A stretch of 24,091 bases of DNA, taken from NCBI GenBank assembly GCA_025453925.1, contig JALOPK010000011.1, positions 1 to 24,091 on the forward strand. The letters run 5' to 3'. The translations under genes were made by a program, and so were the position numbers. The DNA comes from Candidatus Eiseniibacteriota bacterium. GTDB lineage: Bacteria; JAFGKV01. This document shows positions 1-7,724 of this stretch, piece after piece. A model generated the notes under the pieces. That model searched no databases and was not told the origin of the DNA. It saw only the letters and a list, made by a program, of their open reading frames with translations. Numbering within the stretch: the stretch's first letter is position 1; each line of letters begins with the position of its first letter.

Positions 1-2
1 TG

Positions 3-2021
3 GAAGTGACCAATGAGAGACTTGAACGGGCCATCGATCGCGCCAACGAACTGGCGGGGATGGCGGAGGAGGCCAGCAAAGCCAAAAGCGAGTTTCTCGC
101 CAACATGAGCCACGAAATCCGCACTCCCATGAATGGGGTGATCGGCATGGCGGGGGTGCTGCTGGACACACACCTCACCCCCGAGCAGAGAGAGTATGCG
201 GAGATCGTACGATCCAGCGGCGAGAGCCTGCTCGCCATCATCAATGACGTTCTTGACTTCTCCAAGATCGAGGCCGGGCGGATGGACCTCGAGATGCTGG
301 ATTTCGAGATTCGCACCGTCATGGACGAGACCGCGACACTCTTGGCGGTCAATGCGCACGGGAAGGGAATAGAACTCATCAGCATGGTGGAACCCGATGT
401 GCCGCGCATGGTGCGGGGAGACGCGGGGCGTCTCCGGCAAGTCCTGCTCAACTTGGCGGGCAACGCGGTCAAGTTCACCGACCGGGGAGAAGTATCGATA
501 CACGCCGACGTGGATAGTGAGACCCCTTCCTCGGTGACACTTCGCTTCGAGGTCAAGGACACTGGCATCGGCATATCGTCGGATGCGTTGCCGCTGCTGT
601 TCCGCCCGTTCGGACAGGCCGACACCTCGACCACGCGACGGTTCGGAGGCACGGGCCTGGGGTTGTCCATCTCGAAACGACTCGCTGAGATGATGGGCGG
701 GAACATCGGCGTGACCAGCAATCCGGGGCAGGGTTCAGTGTTCTGGTTCACCGTCGTGTTCGAGAAGTCCACCGCGTCGCCCACCGCTGCTGAGGCTCCC
801 GCGGGCGACATCGCGGGTTCACGCATTCTCGTCGTGGATGACAATCAGACCAATCGGCGGCTCCTGGCCGTGCTTCTGACATCCTGGGGGTGCACGCATG
901 CCGAAGTGGCCGACGGCCCGGCAGCGCTCGACGCCCTGACGCAGGCTCAGACGGAGGGACAGCCGTTCACCGTGGCGCTCATCGACATGCAGATGCCGGG
1001 GATGGACGGGCTCGAGCTGGGGAGGCGAATCAAGGAAGATCCGCGGATCAGCGCCACGATGCTGATCATGCTCTCGTCGCTGGGGAAGATCACGCTGGAT
1101 GCGCGTGCGGTGGCCGGAGAGTTCTCCGCCTTCCTGATGAAGCCGATCCGGCAGGTGCAGTTACGCCAATGCCTTGCGATGGTGCGTGGCGTCCGCCCTG
1201 ACGGCCCTGTCGCGTCTGCTGCCGACAGCCACGCACCTGATCGACGCGGGGTCCGCATCTTGGTCGCCGAGGACAACGCCACCAGCCAGCGAGTGGCGTC
1301 GGCCATTTTGAAGAAGCTCGGCTGCCGTGTGGATGTCGCGGCCAGCGGCCAGGAGGCCCTCCGGGCATTGGAAGCGGCCCCGTATGACCTTGTGCTGATG
1401 GACTGCCAGATGCCGGAGATGGACGGGTATGAGGCAAGCCGGCTGATCCGTGATCCCTCATCGCGCGTTCGGAGGCACGACATCCCCATCATCGCAATGA
1501 CCGCCTACGCCATGGAGAGCGACCGGCAGCGCTGCCTGCAGGCCGGGATGGACGATTACCTCGCCAAACCGGTCACCCCTGGCGCACTCCGTGCGGTCGT
1601 CGAGCGCTGGGCTGCCCGCGCCGAACGCGGGGCCCCCGCGGGCGTCCCGCCTCCGCCGAACAACCCCGCTCTCGTATTCGATAAGGCGGGTCTGATGGAA
1701 CGCACGATGGATGATGCGACGTTGGCGCGCGAACTGGCGGCCATGTTCCTGGATGACGCTCCCCGGCGGATCTCATCGCTGAGGGATGCACTGAATCGGT
1801 CCGACCTGGGCGCTGCGGCACGCATAGCGCACACCCTCAGGGGCGCGGCAGGCTCCGTGGGCGCCGCCTCGATCGTGGCCACCGCTACCCGAATCGAGCA
1901 TGCATGCACCGCCGGAGACGGCCGGCGGGCGGGCTCGCTGGTCGCAGCCGCGGAGGCGCAGCTCGGTGAGGTCATCACGGCCATGAGATCGGCAGGATTC
2001 TGGGGCGGGGAAGGAGCATGA
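3..2021 (+). CDS. Hybrid sensor histidine kinase (HisKA-HATPase-REC-REC-HPt), 5' truncated by window
   Basis: The frame is open to the left edge, and the first GTG (position 6) falls in a coiled-coil of the kind that follows sensor domains, so the sensor part is probably outside the window. Numbering from that GTG, the HisKA H-box [13 protein letters not shown] carries phospho-His 36. The HATPase has N-box Asn 153, DTGIG at 185-189 and GGTGLGL at 214-220. REC1 has acceptor Asp 327 in LIDMQMP and REC2 has Asp 466 in LMDCQMP. A C-terminal HPt domain carries His 609 in [10 protein letters not shown]. All catalytic residues of a BarA/ArcB-type multistep phosphorelay are present, so it should autophosphorylate and pass phosphate through REC to HPt. 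HPt would then phosphorylate a separate receiver. The REC-DnaA protein 168 bp downstream on the same strand is the nearest candidate partner by position, but that pairing is inferred. Confidence 0.93.
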   Translation, partial: EVTNERLERAIDRANELAGMAEEASKAKSEFLANMSHEIRTPMNGVIGMAGVLLDTHLTPEQREYAEIVRSSGESLLAIINDVLDFSKIEAGRMDLEMLDFEIRTVMDETATLLAVNAHGKGIELISMVEPDVPRMVRGDAGRLRQVLLNLAGNAVKFTDRGEVSIHADVDSETPSSVTLRFEVKDTGIGISSDALPLLFRPFGQADTSTTRRFGGTGLGLSISKRLAEMMGGNIGVTSNPGQGSVFWFTVVFEKSTASPTAAEAPAGDIAGSRILVVDDNQTNRRLLAVLLTSWGCTHAEVADGPAALDALTQAQTEGQPFTVALIDMQMPGMDGLELGRRIKEDPRISATMLIMLSSLGKITLDARAVAGEFSAFLMKPIRQVQLRQCLAMVRGVRPDGPVASAADSHAPDRRGVRILVAEDNATSQRVASAILKKLGCRVDVAASGQEALRALEAAPYDLVLMDCQMPEMDGYEASRLIRDPSSRVRRHDIPIIAMTAYAMESDRQRCLQAGMDDYLAKPVTPGALRAVVERWAARAERGAPAGVPPPPNNPALVFDKAGLMERTMDDATLARELAAMFLDDAPRRISSLRDALNRSDLGAAARIAHTLRGAAGSVGAASIVATATRIEHACTAGDGRRAGSLVAAAEAQLGEVITAMRSAGFWGGEGA

Positions 2022-2188
2022 GCGCCCGGCCGGACTGCGCACCCGCGGGAGCCGCACCCACTCCGCACTCAGCGTTCCGAGCTCCGCATTCTTGTAGGCG
2101 CGGCGGAGAAGGCGCACATTGGGGTGACCCGTGAATCCCTCGTCACCTCCGTCCATGCCCTTGCAGCACATGATGGAGAGGAGCGGCC

Positions 2189-4042
2189 GTGAGTACAGCC
2201 CGCATTCTCGTCGTCGATGATGACCCTCATATCGTGCGACTCCTGCGCAGCGTCCTCGAGCGCGAGCACTACGAGGTGCTGACGGCTGAAGACGGTGAAA
2301 AGGGGTGGTCCGCGGTGCAGGGTGAGCATCCCGAGGCGGTGATCACCGACGTGATGATGCCCAAACTCGATGGCTTCGAGCTGGTCAGGCGCCTCCGGTC
2401 GGATCCCGTGGTGGGCCACACCCCGCTCATGATCCTGAGCGGCAAAGTCGAAGAGGAAGACCAGATCAAGGGCCTGGAGCTTGGGGCCGACGACTACTTG
2501 TTGAAGCCCTTCAGCATCGAGCTGTTCCTGGCCCGTGTGCGGGCGCTGCTCCGACGGAGGGACCAGGTCCGCGCCAGGACCCAGCCCGGATCGGATGGCC
2601 CGTTCGCCTCCCCTGGGCTCGAGAGGCTCGCGCAGTACTCGTTTGACACCTTTGTGGTGGGCAAGGGGAACACCAAGGCCGTGGAGGCTGCCCGGTCGGT
2701 GGTTGAGCAGCCTGGCCGGCGGCACAACCCTCTGTTCCTGTATGGCGGACCCGGCCGCGGCAAGACGCATCTGATGTGTGCCGTGGCAAACGAGCTCTTC
2801 GCGCGAAACCCCGCTGCGCGCATCTTGTATCTCACGTCCGAGGTCTTCAGCCAACAGATCATCGATGCCTACGAACATCGCACGGTGGATCGGCTTCGGG
2901 CAGGGTATGTGGCATGCGATGCTCTCGTCATCGATGATATCCAGTTCCTTGCCGTATCGGCGAGTCTTCAGACGGTGGCCGCCGGCGTGTTCTCCGAGAT
3001 GTACCGCCTGCAGAAACAGATCGTCATCTCCGGCGACCGTCGCCCCGAGGAATTGTCGGCGCTCATAAAGGAGGTCAGCACTGGTCTTGCCGGCGGGCTT
3101 GTGATGAGCGTCGACGCCCCTGATGCCGCGCTCCGCGCCACCATCCTGAGAACAAAGGCCTTCCAGAAAGGCTGGCCGATTGCCTTCGAGTTGCTGGACT
3201 ACCTCGCCGCCGGTCTCGACAGCGACATCCGCACGTTGGAGGGTGCCGTCAAGAAACTCGTCGCGTTGCATACACTGCGCTCGGTCACCCTGGACCGGGC
3301 ATCGGTCGACAGGGTGATCCAGGCGGTTCGAACCGCGGATGCCCGCGCACCATCACCCGACGCGGCAGTTGCTCCTCCTGAACAGGTCGCGGAGCCGCAT
3401 GCCTTTGTCAAGGTGTTCACCAGAGGTGGCGATCTCGCCAGCACATGGGGAACTCCCGAGGAGATCGCCGCGATCGTGCCTCCGCCGAAAACCTCTCCCG
3501 TGATCGTTCTTGGCACATCTCCCGCGCAGGTCGTGGACACCATGGATGCCATCGCCGGAGTGAAAGGGCCCGTGTCGGTGATCCCCGAAGGCGACAGATG
3601 GGCGTGCCTGCTCCACCCGGAGACGCCGGAACCGGAGTGGGTGATTGTGGGAACCAACCGCTGGAATGCCGGAGACGATCTCTCCTGGGTCTTGGCGGGT
3701 GGGCAGCCGCCGATCTATGTGCTGGTGTTTGACAGCGCCGGATCCCGGATCGTCGATGCCCGACTTCTGGTCGCTTCCGTGCCGCGGGGCGTCGCCGCCG
3801 CGGTAGTAGTCTTGTTCGCGGGTGCGGCCAACTGCGCGGATCGCCTCGCCGGGGGAGTGCTCACAGGGAGCATGCGCCGCCTCTTCCGAGTGCCCGAGGA
3901 GATCCCCGTGATCGTGGGGACCGCGGTCTCTTCTCCGGCAGCGCGAACCTGGCTCAGATACGCGATCGAGGGGGGAGGTGAGCGGGCGGATTCACCCGTG
4001 CATGTCTCTGTCGAGGCGAGTGGCCAGGAAAGGTCAACGTAA
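2189..4042 (+). CDS. Receiver domain fused to a DnaA-type AAA+ ATPase, with unknown C-terminal domain
   Basis: 617 residues from a GTG preceded by GAGAGGAG at good spacing. Residues 1-125 are a CheY-like receiver: acidic pocket Asp10/Asp11, acceptor Asp54 in ITDVMMP, Ser84, Lys106. Residues about 148-385 match DnaA domain III closely: FDTFVVGKGN, NPLFLYGG, Walker A GGPGRGKT (186-193), Walker B LVIDDIQF (Asp249/Asp250), sensor I ISGDRRP, and sensor II in DIRTLEG (Arg348). DnaA domains I, II and IV (the HTH that reads DnaA boxes) are absent. The box VII arginine finger (SRF in DnaA) aligns with Gly299. Residues about 400-617 are an alpha/beta-looking region that I do not recognise. It sits between a hybrid kinase and a convergent kinase, about 12 kb from true dnaA. 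Possible roles are a phosphorylation-controlled DnaA partner, like Hda in architecture, or an unrelated AAA+ switch. Domain assignment is firm; function is inference. Confidence 0.92.
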   Translation: MSTARILVVDDDPHIVRLLRSVLEREHYEVLTAEDGEKGWSAVQGEHPEAVITDVMMPKLDGFELVRRLRSDPVVGHTPLMILSGKVEEEDQIKGLELGADDYLLKPFSIELFLARVRALLRRRDQVRARTQPGSDGPFASPGLERLAQYSFDTFVVGKGNTKAVEAARSVVEQPGRRHNPLFLYGGPGRGKTHLMCAVANELFARNPAARILYLTSEVFSQQIIDAYEHRTVDRLRAGYVACDALVIDDIQFLAVSASLQTVAAGVFSEMYRLQKQIVISGDRRPEELSALIKEVSTGLAGGLVMSVDAPDAALRATILRTKAFQKGWPIAFELLDYLAAGLDSDIRTLEGAVKKLVALHTLRSVTLDRASVDRVIQAVRTADARAPSPDAAVAPPEQVAEPHAFVKVFTRGGDLASTWGTPEEIAAIVPPPKTSPVIVLGTSPAQVVDTMDAIAGVKGPVSVIPEGDRWACLLHPETPEPEWVIVGTNRWNAGDDLSWVLAGGQPPIYVLVFDSAGSRIVDARLLVASVPRGVAAAVVVLFAGAANCADRLAGGVLTGSMRRLFRVPEEIPVIVGTAVSSPAARTWLRYAIEGGGERADSPVHVSVEASGQERST

Positions 4043-5183
4043 ACGTCGCGCCGTGCCCAGGGCCGGCGCTCGCGCAGGCCAACTGCATGGCGTGACGCTG
4101 ACTTATCAGCCTCCCTATCGCCAGGGACAGAGCCGTGCCAGAGCGGCGATGCAGCACATCGGGAGCGGCAAACGGTTCGAAGATGGACTCAACGGCGTCA
4201 GCGGCAAGCCCCAGGCCGGTGTCCGTCACCGTGAACACAAAGCCCCCGCCGTCGGTGGCCAGGAGGCGCACATCCAGCGAGCCGCCGGGCTGATTGTGTT
4301 TCACCGCATTGTCGAGCAAGGCTCTCACCAGAAACCGAAGGTGATCTCGATCCCCCTCGATGGGGAGTTCCGCCGCCGGATTCCACTGAACTGAGAGGCC
4401 CGCTTCGGCGATGCGGGGGCTAAGCCGGGCGACCTCATCTGCCACCAACGCGGCGAAGTTGATCGGAGCATGGTGCCCCACGTCGGCTCCCGACATGAGC
4501 CGAGAGTACAGCAGCGCCCGCTCCGAGAACTCGTGAATCCGCCGAAAGGACTGGAGAATCCCCTGCAGCAGATCGGCGATCTCCTCGCGGCTGAGCGAGC
4601 CGATCTCTTCCAGTGCCAGCTCGGCCAGGCCCATGCCGGCCAGCGGCGTGCGCAGCTCGTGGGCGATGAGGGTGAGGAAGTCCTCGCGCGTCCGGCCGAG
4701 TTTCTCCAACTCCCTGTTCGCCGCGACCAGTTCCTCTGTCCGCCGCCGCACCTCACCCTCCAGCCTGCGGGTGTAGTCCCGCGCCATCGCCTTGAATCGC
4801 CGGCGCTCGACGCAACGGCTCACGGCATGTTCAACCAAGACAAGGTCGAAAGGCTTGGCAATGAAGTCGGAAGCGCCGTGCCGAAGGGCGCTCACCGCGT
4901 CATCCATCTCGCCGAACCCGGTGATGAGGATAACCTCGACTTCCGGGTCGGCGTCGCGCAGGGCCTTGAGCAGATCGAGCCCGCCCATCTCCGGCATCCG
5001 GAGGTCCGAGATGACGACTCCCGGGGAGTGCTCGCGGAAGAGGCGCAGCCCTTCGGTTCCCGTGGCACCCTCGATCACGGTGGCGAAACGACGCCGCAGG
5101 AAGTGCGCAAGCAGGGCGCGGATCTGCGGCTCATCGTCGACCACCAGAATCAGGGTGGGCTCGATAACATCGGCAGTGGCCAT
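3954..5183 (-). CDS. REC-HisKA-HATPase protein (response regulator/histidine kinase)
   Basis: 409 residues. I chose the ATG whose upstream sequence is GGGAGGAATCCC, because the frame continues 62 codons further but those residues do not look like a receiver N-terminus. Residues 10-125 are a receiver with Asp60 in VISDLRMP and Lys110. A helical linker (about 125-165) leads to a HisKA H-box FLTLIAHELRTPLAG with His175. The HATPase has N-box Asn292 and DTGLG at 321-325. The G2 box reads SGTALSL rather than GTGLGL, a mild departure. No sensor or transmembrane segment is visible, so it is likely cytosolic and controlled through its own receiver, taking phosphate from another kinase or HPt protein. 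The last 22 residues after the HATPase fold are Pro/Arg-rich. They overlap the 3' end of the convergent REC-DnaA gene by 89 bp. Confidence 0.9.
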   Translation of the reverse strand: MATADVIEPTLILVVDDEPQIRALLAHFLRRRFATVIEGATGTEGLRLFREHSPGVVISDLRMPEMGGLDLLKALRDADPEVEVILITGFGEMDDAVSALRHGASDFIAKPFDLVLVEHAVSRCVERRRFKAMARDYTRRLEGEVRRRTEELVAANRELEKLGRTREDFLTLIAHELRTPLAGMGLAELALEEIGSLSREEIADLLQGILQSFRRIHEFSERALLYSRLMSGADVGHHAPINFAALVADEVARLSPRIAEAGLSVQWNPAAELPIEGDRDHLRFLVRALLDNAVKHNQPGGSLDVRLLATDGGGFVFTVTDTGLGLAADAVESIFEPFAAPDVLHRRSGTALSLAIGRLISQRHAMQLACASAGPGHGATFTLTFPGHSPRQRHARVNPPAHLPPRSRI

Positions 5184-5403
5184 GGGATTCCTCCCCGCGG
5201 GCTTCAGTGTCTCGGGTGCGGGTGCCGGGCGTACAGCTGTGACCAGAGTTACCTCGCCCGCGGTGCGCGTCAAGTTCTTGTGCCCCCCGAAGGGATGCGA
5301 CCCCGCGGGCTTGCCCGCGCCGGCGTCCTTTGTTACTTCTCTTCCCGGCATCCGGGGACAGGGCATCAAGACGCCCCCGTTGAGAGGATGGAGAGGTCAC
5401 GGT
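5184..5403. promoter_or_regulatory. Divergent intergenic region between REC-kinase and PAS genes
   Basis: This 220-bp spacer separates two divergently transcribed signalling genes and should hold both promoters. It contains a GC-rich inverted repeat, CGCGGGC-TT-GCCCGCG, at 5304-5319, which could be a hairpin or an operator. I see no convincing sigma70 -35/-10 pair on either strand. The Shine-Dalgarno sequences at its two ends (GGGAGGA for the minus gene, GAGAGG for the plus gene) support the chosen starts. Confidence 0.45.
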
Positions 5404-7662
5404 ATGAGCGCAATCGTCGGCAACGAATACTCCCTCCCCGAGGAGCCTGGCGGCACCCACGAAACGTGGGGAAGCCGGATCGCGCGCTTGGAGCACGATG
5501 CGGTGTCCTACGAGGCATTGCTCGACAACATGAGCAGCGGCCTTGCCGTGTACCGGGCCGTGGATGAAGGGGGCGATTTCGTTATCACGAACATCAACAA
5601 GGCAGGCGAGCGCATCAGCCGGGCCGGGAGGGAAGAACTCATCGGCAGGCGTGTGTGTGAGGCTTTCCCCGGCGCGGTGGAGTTCGGCCTGCTGGAGGTG
5701 CTTCGGGAGGTATGGCGAACCGGGGAACCCCAGCGCCACGGCCCCTCGCTGTATCGCGATGCGCGGATCACACACTGGGCGGAGAACTACGTCTACCGGC
5801 TGCCCAACCACGACGTGGTGGCCATCTACGACGATGTCGGCGATCGGGAACGCGCGCTCACCGGGCTCCGCGCGTCCGAGGAGCGGTTCCGAGCCCTAGC
5901 GGATGGGCTCCCCATCGGTTTGTATCGCACCACGGCGGAGGGGCAGATTCTCTACGTGAACCGCGCCCTCCACGCGATGCTCGGCTACCCCGACAAGGAG
6001 GCCATGCTTCGCCAACGGGCCGGCGTTGACTACGCGGATCCCTCCGACAGGCAACGATTCCTCGATGCCATGGAGCGCGTCGGTGTGTGCCACGGGTTCG
6101 AGAGCCGGTGCCGCACCGTGGATGGCCGTTTGATCTGGATCCGCGAGAGTGCCCGGGTGGTGCGAAACCCAGACGGTGCCCCTCTCTACTTCGAGGGCAC
6201 CGCGGAGGATATCACTGATCAGAAGGAAGCCACGACTGCTGCCCACGAGGCAGAACAGACGTTCCGCCGCTTCGCGGACGTCGTCAGCGACGTGATCTAC
6301 CGCTATGATGTGCGCGCCAATCGGTACGACTTCATCAGCCCCGCCTTCGAGCGCCTCACCGGGCTCAGCCGAGAGGAGCTGACCCCGGATCCGGTCCGAC
6401 TCACTCGCCGGTTCGTGCATGCAGGAGACGCCAAGCGGCTCTATCGGTCTCTGTACGAGCGGTTCCGGCAGGGGCCAGGCAAGGGCCCCCTTCAGATCGA
6501 CTACCGCGTTGTGACGAAGGATGGGCGCGTCCTCTGGGTGAGCGACCGCATTGATCTGGAGTTCGGCCCGGATGGCGCCATCCAGCGCATGAACGGCGTG
6601 ATCCGGGATATCACGGACCTCAAACAGGCTGAGCAGGAGCGGGAACACTTGGCCTGCCAGCTTTCCGAGCGCGTCAAGGAGCTCAACTGTCTCTCCTCGG
6701 TGTCAACTGCGCTGGGCCGTACGGAGGGGCCGCTGGCGGCCATCGTGTCCGCCGCGGTGACACCACTGCCGACCGGCATGCGATTCCCGGCACTCGCGGC
6801 CGCTCGCGTCGTCCTCCGCGGGGAAGAGGCCTCCACTCCGGGCTTCCAGCCAACGGCCTGGCGGATGGAGGCCCCTCTGCGGGTGAACGAGACGTCGGAA
6901 GGCCGCGTGGAGATCTGCTATGTCGCCGCACCACCTCCGGATGCGGGCGCCCCATTCCTCCCCGAGGAAGCCCATCTGCTGGAAGAGGTTGCTGAACGGA
7001 TTGCCCGCCGGGTGGAACGGTGGGACGTGACCGAGGCACTCCGCGCGTCGGAAGAGCGCTATCGGGATCTCGTCGAGAAGGCACGCATCGGGATCCTCAT
7101 CGACGACGCGCAGGGGAGGTTTCGCTACTTCAACGACACGTTTGCCGCAATGTTCGGTTACTCACGTGAAGAGATGAGCAACCAGACCATCGAGACCATT
7201 GTGCATCCGCTGGACCTCGAACGCGTGGTCGCGCAGCATCAGGGCCGGGTCAAGGGTTCTGCGCCGTCGGCCCACTACGAGTTCATGGGCATCCGCAAGG
7301 ACCGTCTCCCCATTCACGTCGAGGTGGATGCCCTTGAACTGCGGGAAGCCGACCACGTGGTGGGCACGCGATCCTATGTCTGGGACATCTCAGAGCGCAA
7401 GGCCGCCGAGAAGGAACGCGAGCGGCTGATCGATGAACTGAAGGGGGCGTTGGCGAAGGTCAAAACCTTGAGCGGACTCTTGCCTATCTGCGCGAACTGC
7501 AAGCGCATCCGTGACGACACGGGCTACTGGCAACAGGTGGAGACCTACATCCACCACCGCTCAGACGCCGACTTCAGCCATGGCATCTGCCCCGACTGCA
7601 TGAGCAAGCTGTACCCTGACTATGCGGATGCGATCTCGCCGGACAGTGGCCACTCCGGCTGA
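5404..7662 (+). CDS. Multi-PAS sensor protein with C-terminal CxxC tail, no kinase or cyclase domain
   Basis: 752 residues from an ATG 9-10 nt after GAGAGG. The frame stays open upstream, but that part is antisense to the neighbouring kinase and has no family signal. Domains as I read them: PAS at about 36-150, PAS/PAC at about 160-280 (ends FEGTAEDITDQKEA), PAS/PAC at about 285-420 (ends MNGVIRDITDLKQAE), a GAF-like segment at about 425-545, PAS/PAC at about 555-680, then a coiled-coil. The tail carries LLPICANCKRIRDDTGYW, then FSHGICPDC and KLYPDY. This double C-x2-C, probably metal-binding, tail follows PAS domains in many environmental bacteria. No transmembrane segment, HisKA, HATPase, GGDEF or HTH is visible, so the output is unknown; it may signal by protein contact with the adjacent kinases. 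A 62-bp GC-rich gap (with the palindrome CCGGCGCCGG at 7688-7697) separates it from the convergent next gene. Confidence 0.88.
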   Translation: MSAIVGNEYSLPEEPGGTHETWGSRIARLEHDAVSYEALLDNMSSGLAVYRAVDEGGDFVITNINKAGERISRAGREELIGRRVCEAFPGAVEFGLLEVLREVWRTGEPQRHGPSLYRDARITHWAENYVYRLPNHDVVAIYDDVGDRERALTGLRASEERFRALADGLPIGLYRTTAEGQILYVNRALHAMLGYPDKEAMLRQRAGVDYADPSDRQRFLDAMERVGVCHGFESRCRTVDGRLIWIRESARVVRNPDGAPLYFEGTAEDITDQKEATTAAHEAEQTFRRFADVVSDVIYRYDVRANRYDFISPAFERLTGLSREELTPDPVRLTRRFVHAGDAKRLYRSLYERFRQGPGKGPLQIDYRVVTKDGRVLWVSDRIDLEFGPDGAIQRMNGVIRDITDLKQAEQEREHLACQLSERVKELNCLSSVSTALGRTEGPLAAIVSAAVTPLPTGMRFPALAAARVVLRGEEASTPGFQPTAWRMEAPLRVNETSEGRVEICYVAAPPPDAGAPFLPEEAHLLEEVAERIARRVERWDVTEALRASEERYRDLVEKARIGILIDDAQGRFRYFNDTFAAMFGYSREEMSNQTIETIVHPLDLERVVAQHQGRVKGSAPSAHYEFMGIRKDRLPIHVEVDALELREADHVVGTRSYVWDISERKAAEKERERLIDELKGALAKVKTLSGLLPICANCKRIRDDTGYWQQVETYIHHRSDADFSHGICPDCMSKLYPDYADAISPDSGHSG

Positions 7663-7724
7663 ACTGCGACCGTCCCTGCCGGGAGGGCCGGCGCCGGGCC
7701 TCGACAACGACTGCGTGGTTGCTT

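Noticed and set aside
2069-3271. 400-residue frame on the minus strand
   Set aside because: It lies antisense to the REC-DnaA gene, whose domains are unmistakable; the translation has no family signal. High GC makes long antisense frames common.
4792-5403. Upstream extension of the PAS protein by about 204 residues
   Set aside because: This part is antisense to the REC-kinase and the divergent spacer, shows no domain, and a better start with a ribosome site exists at 5404.
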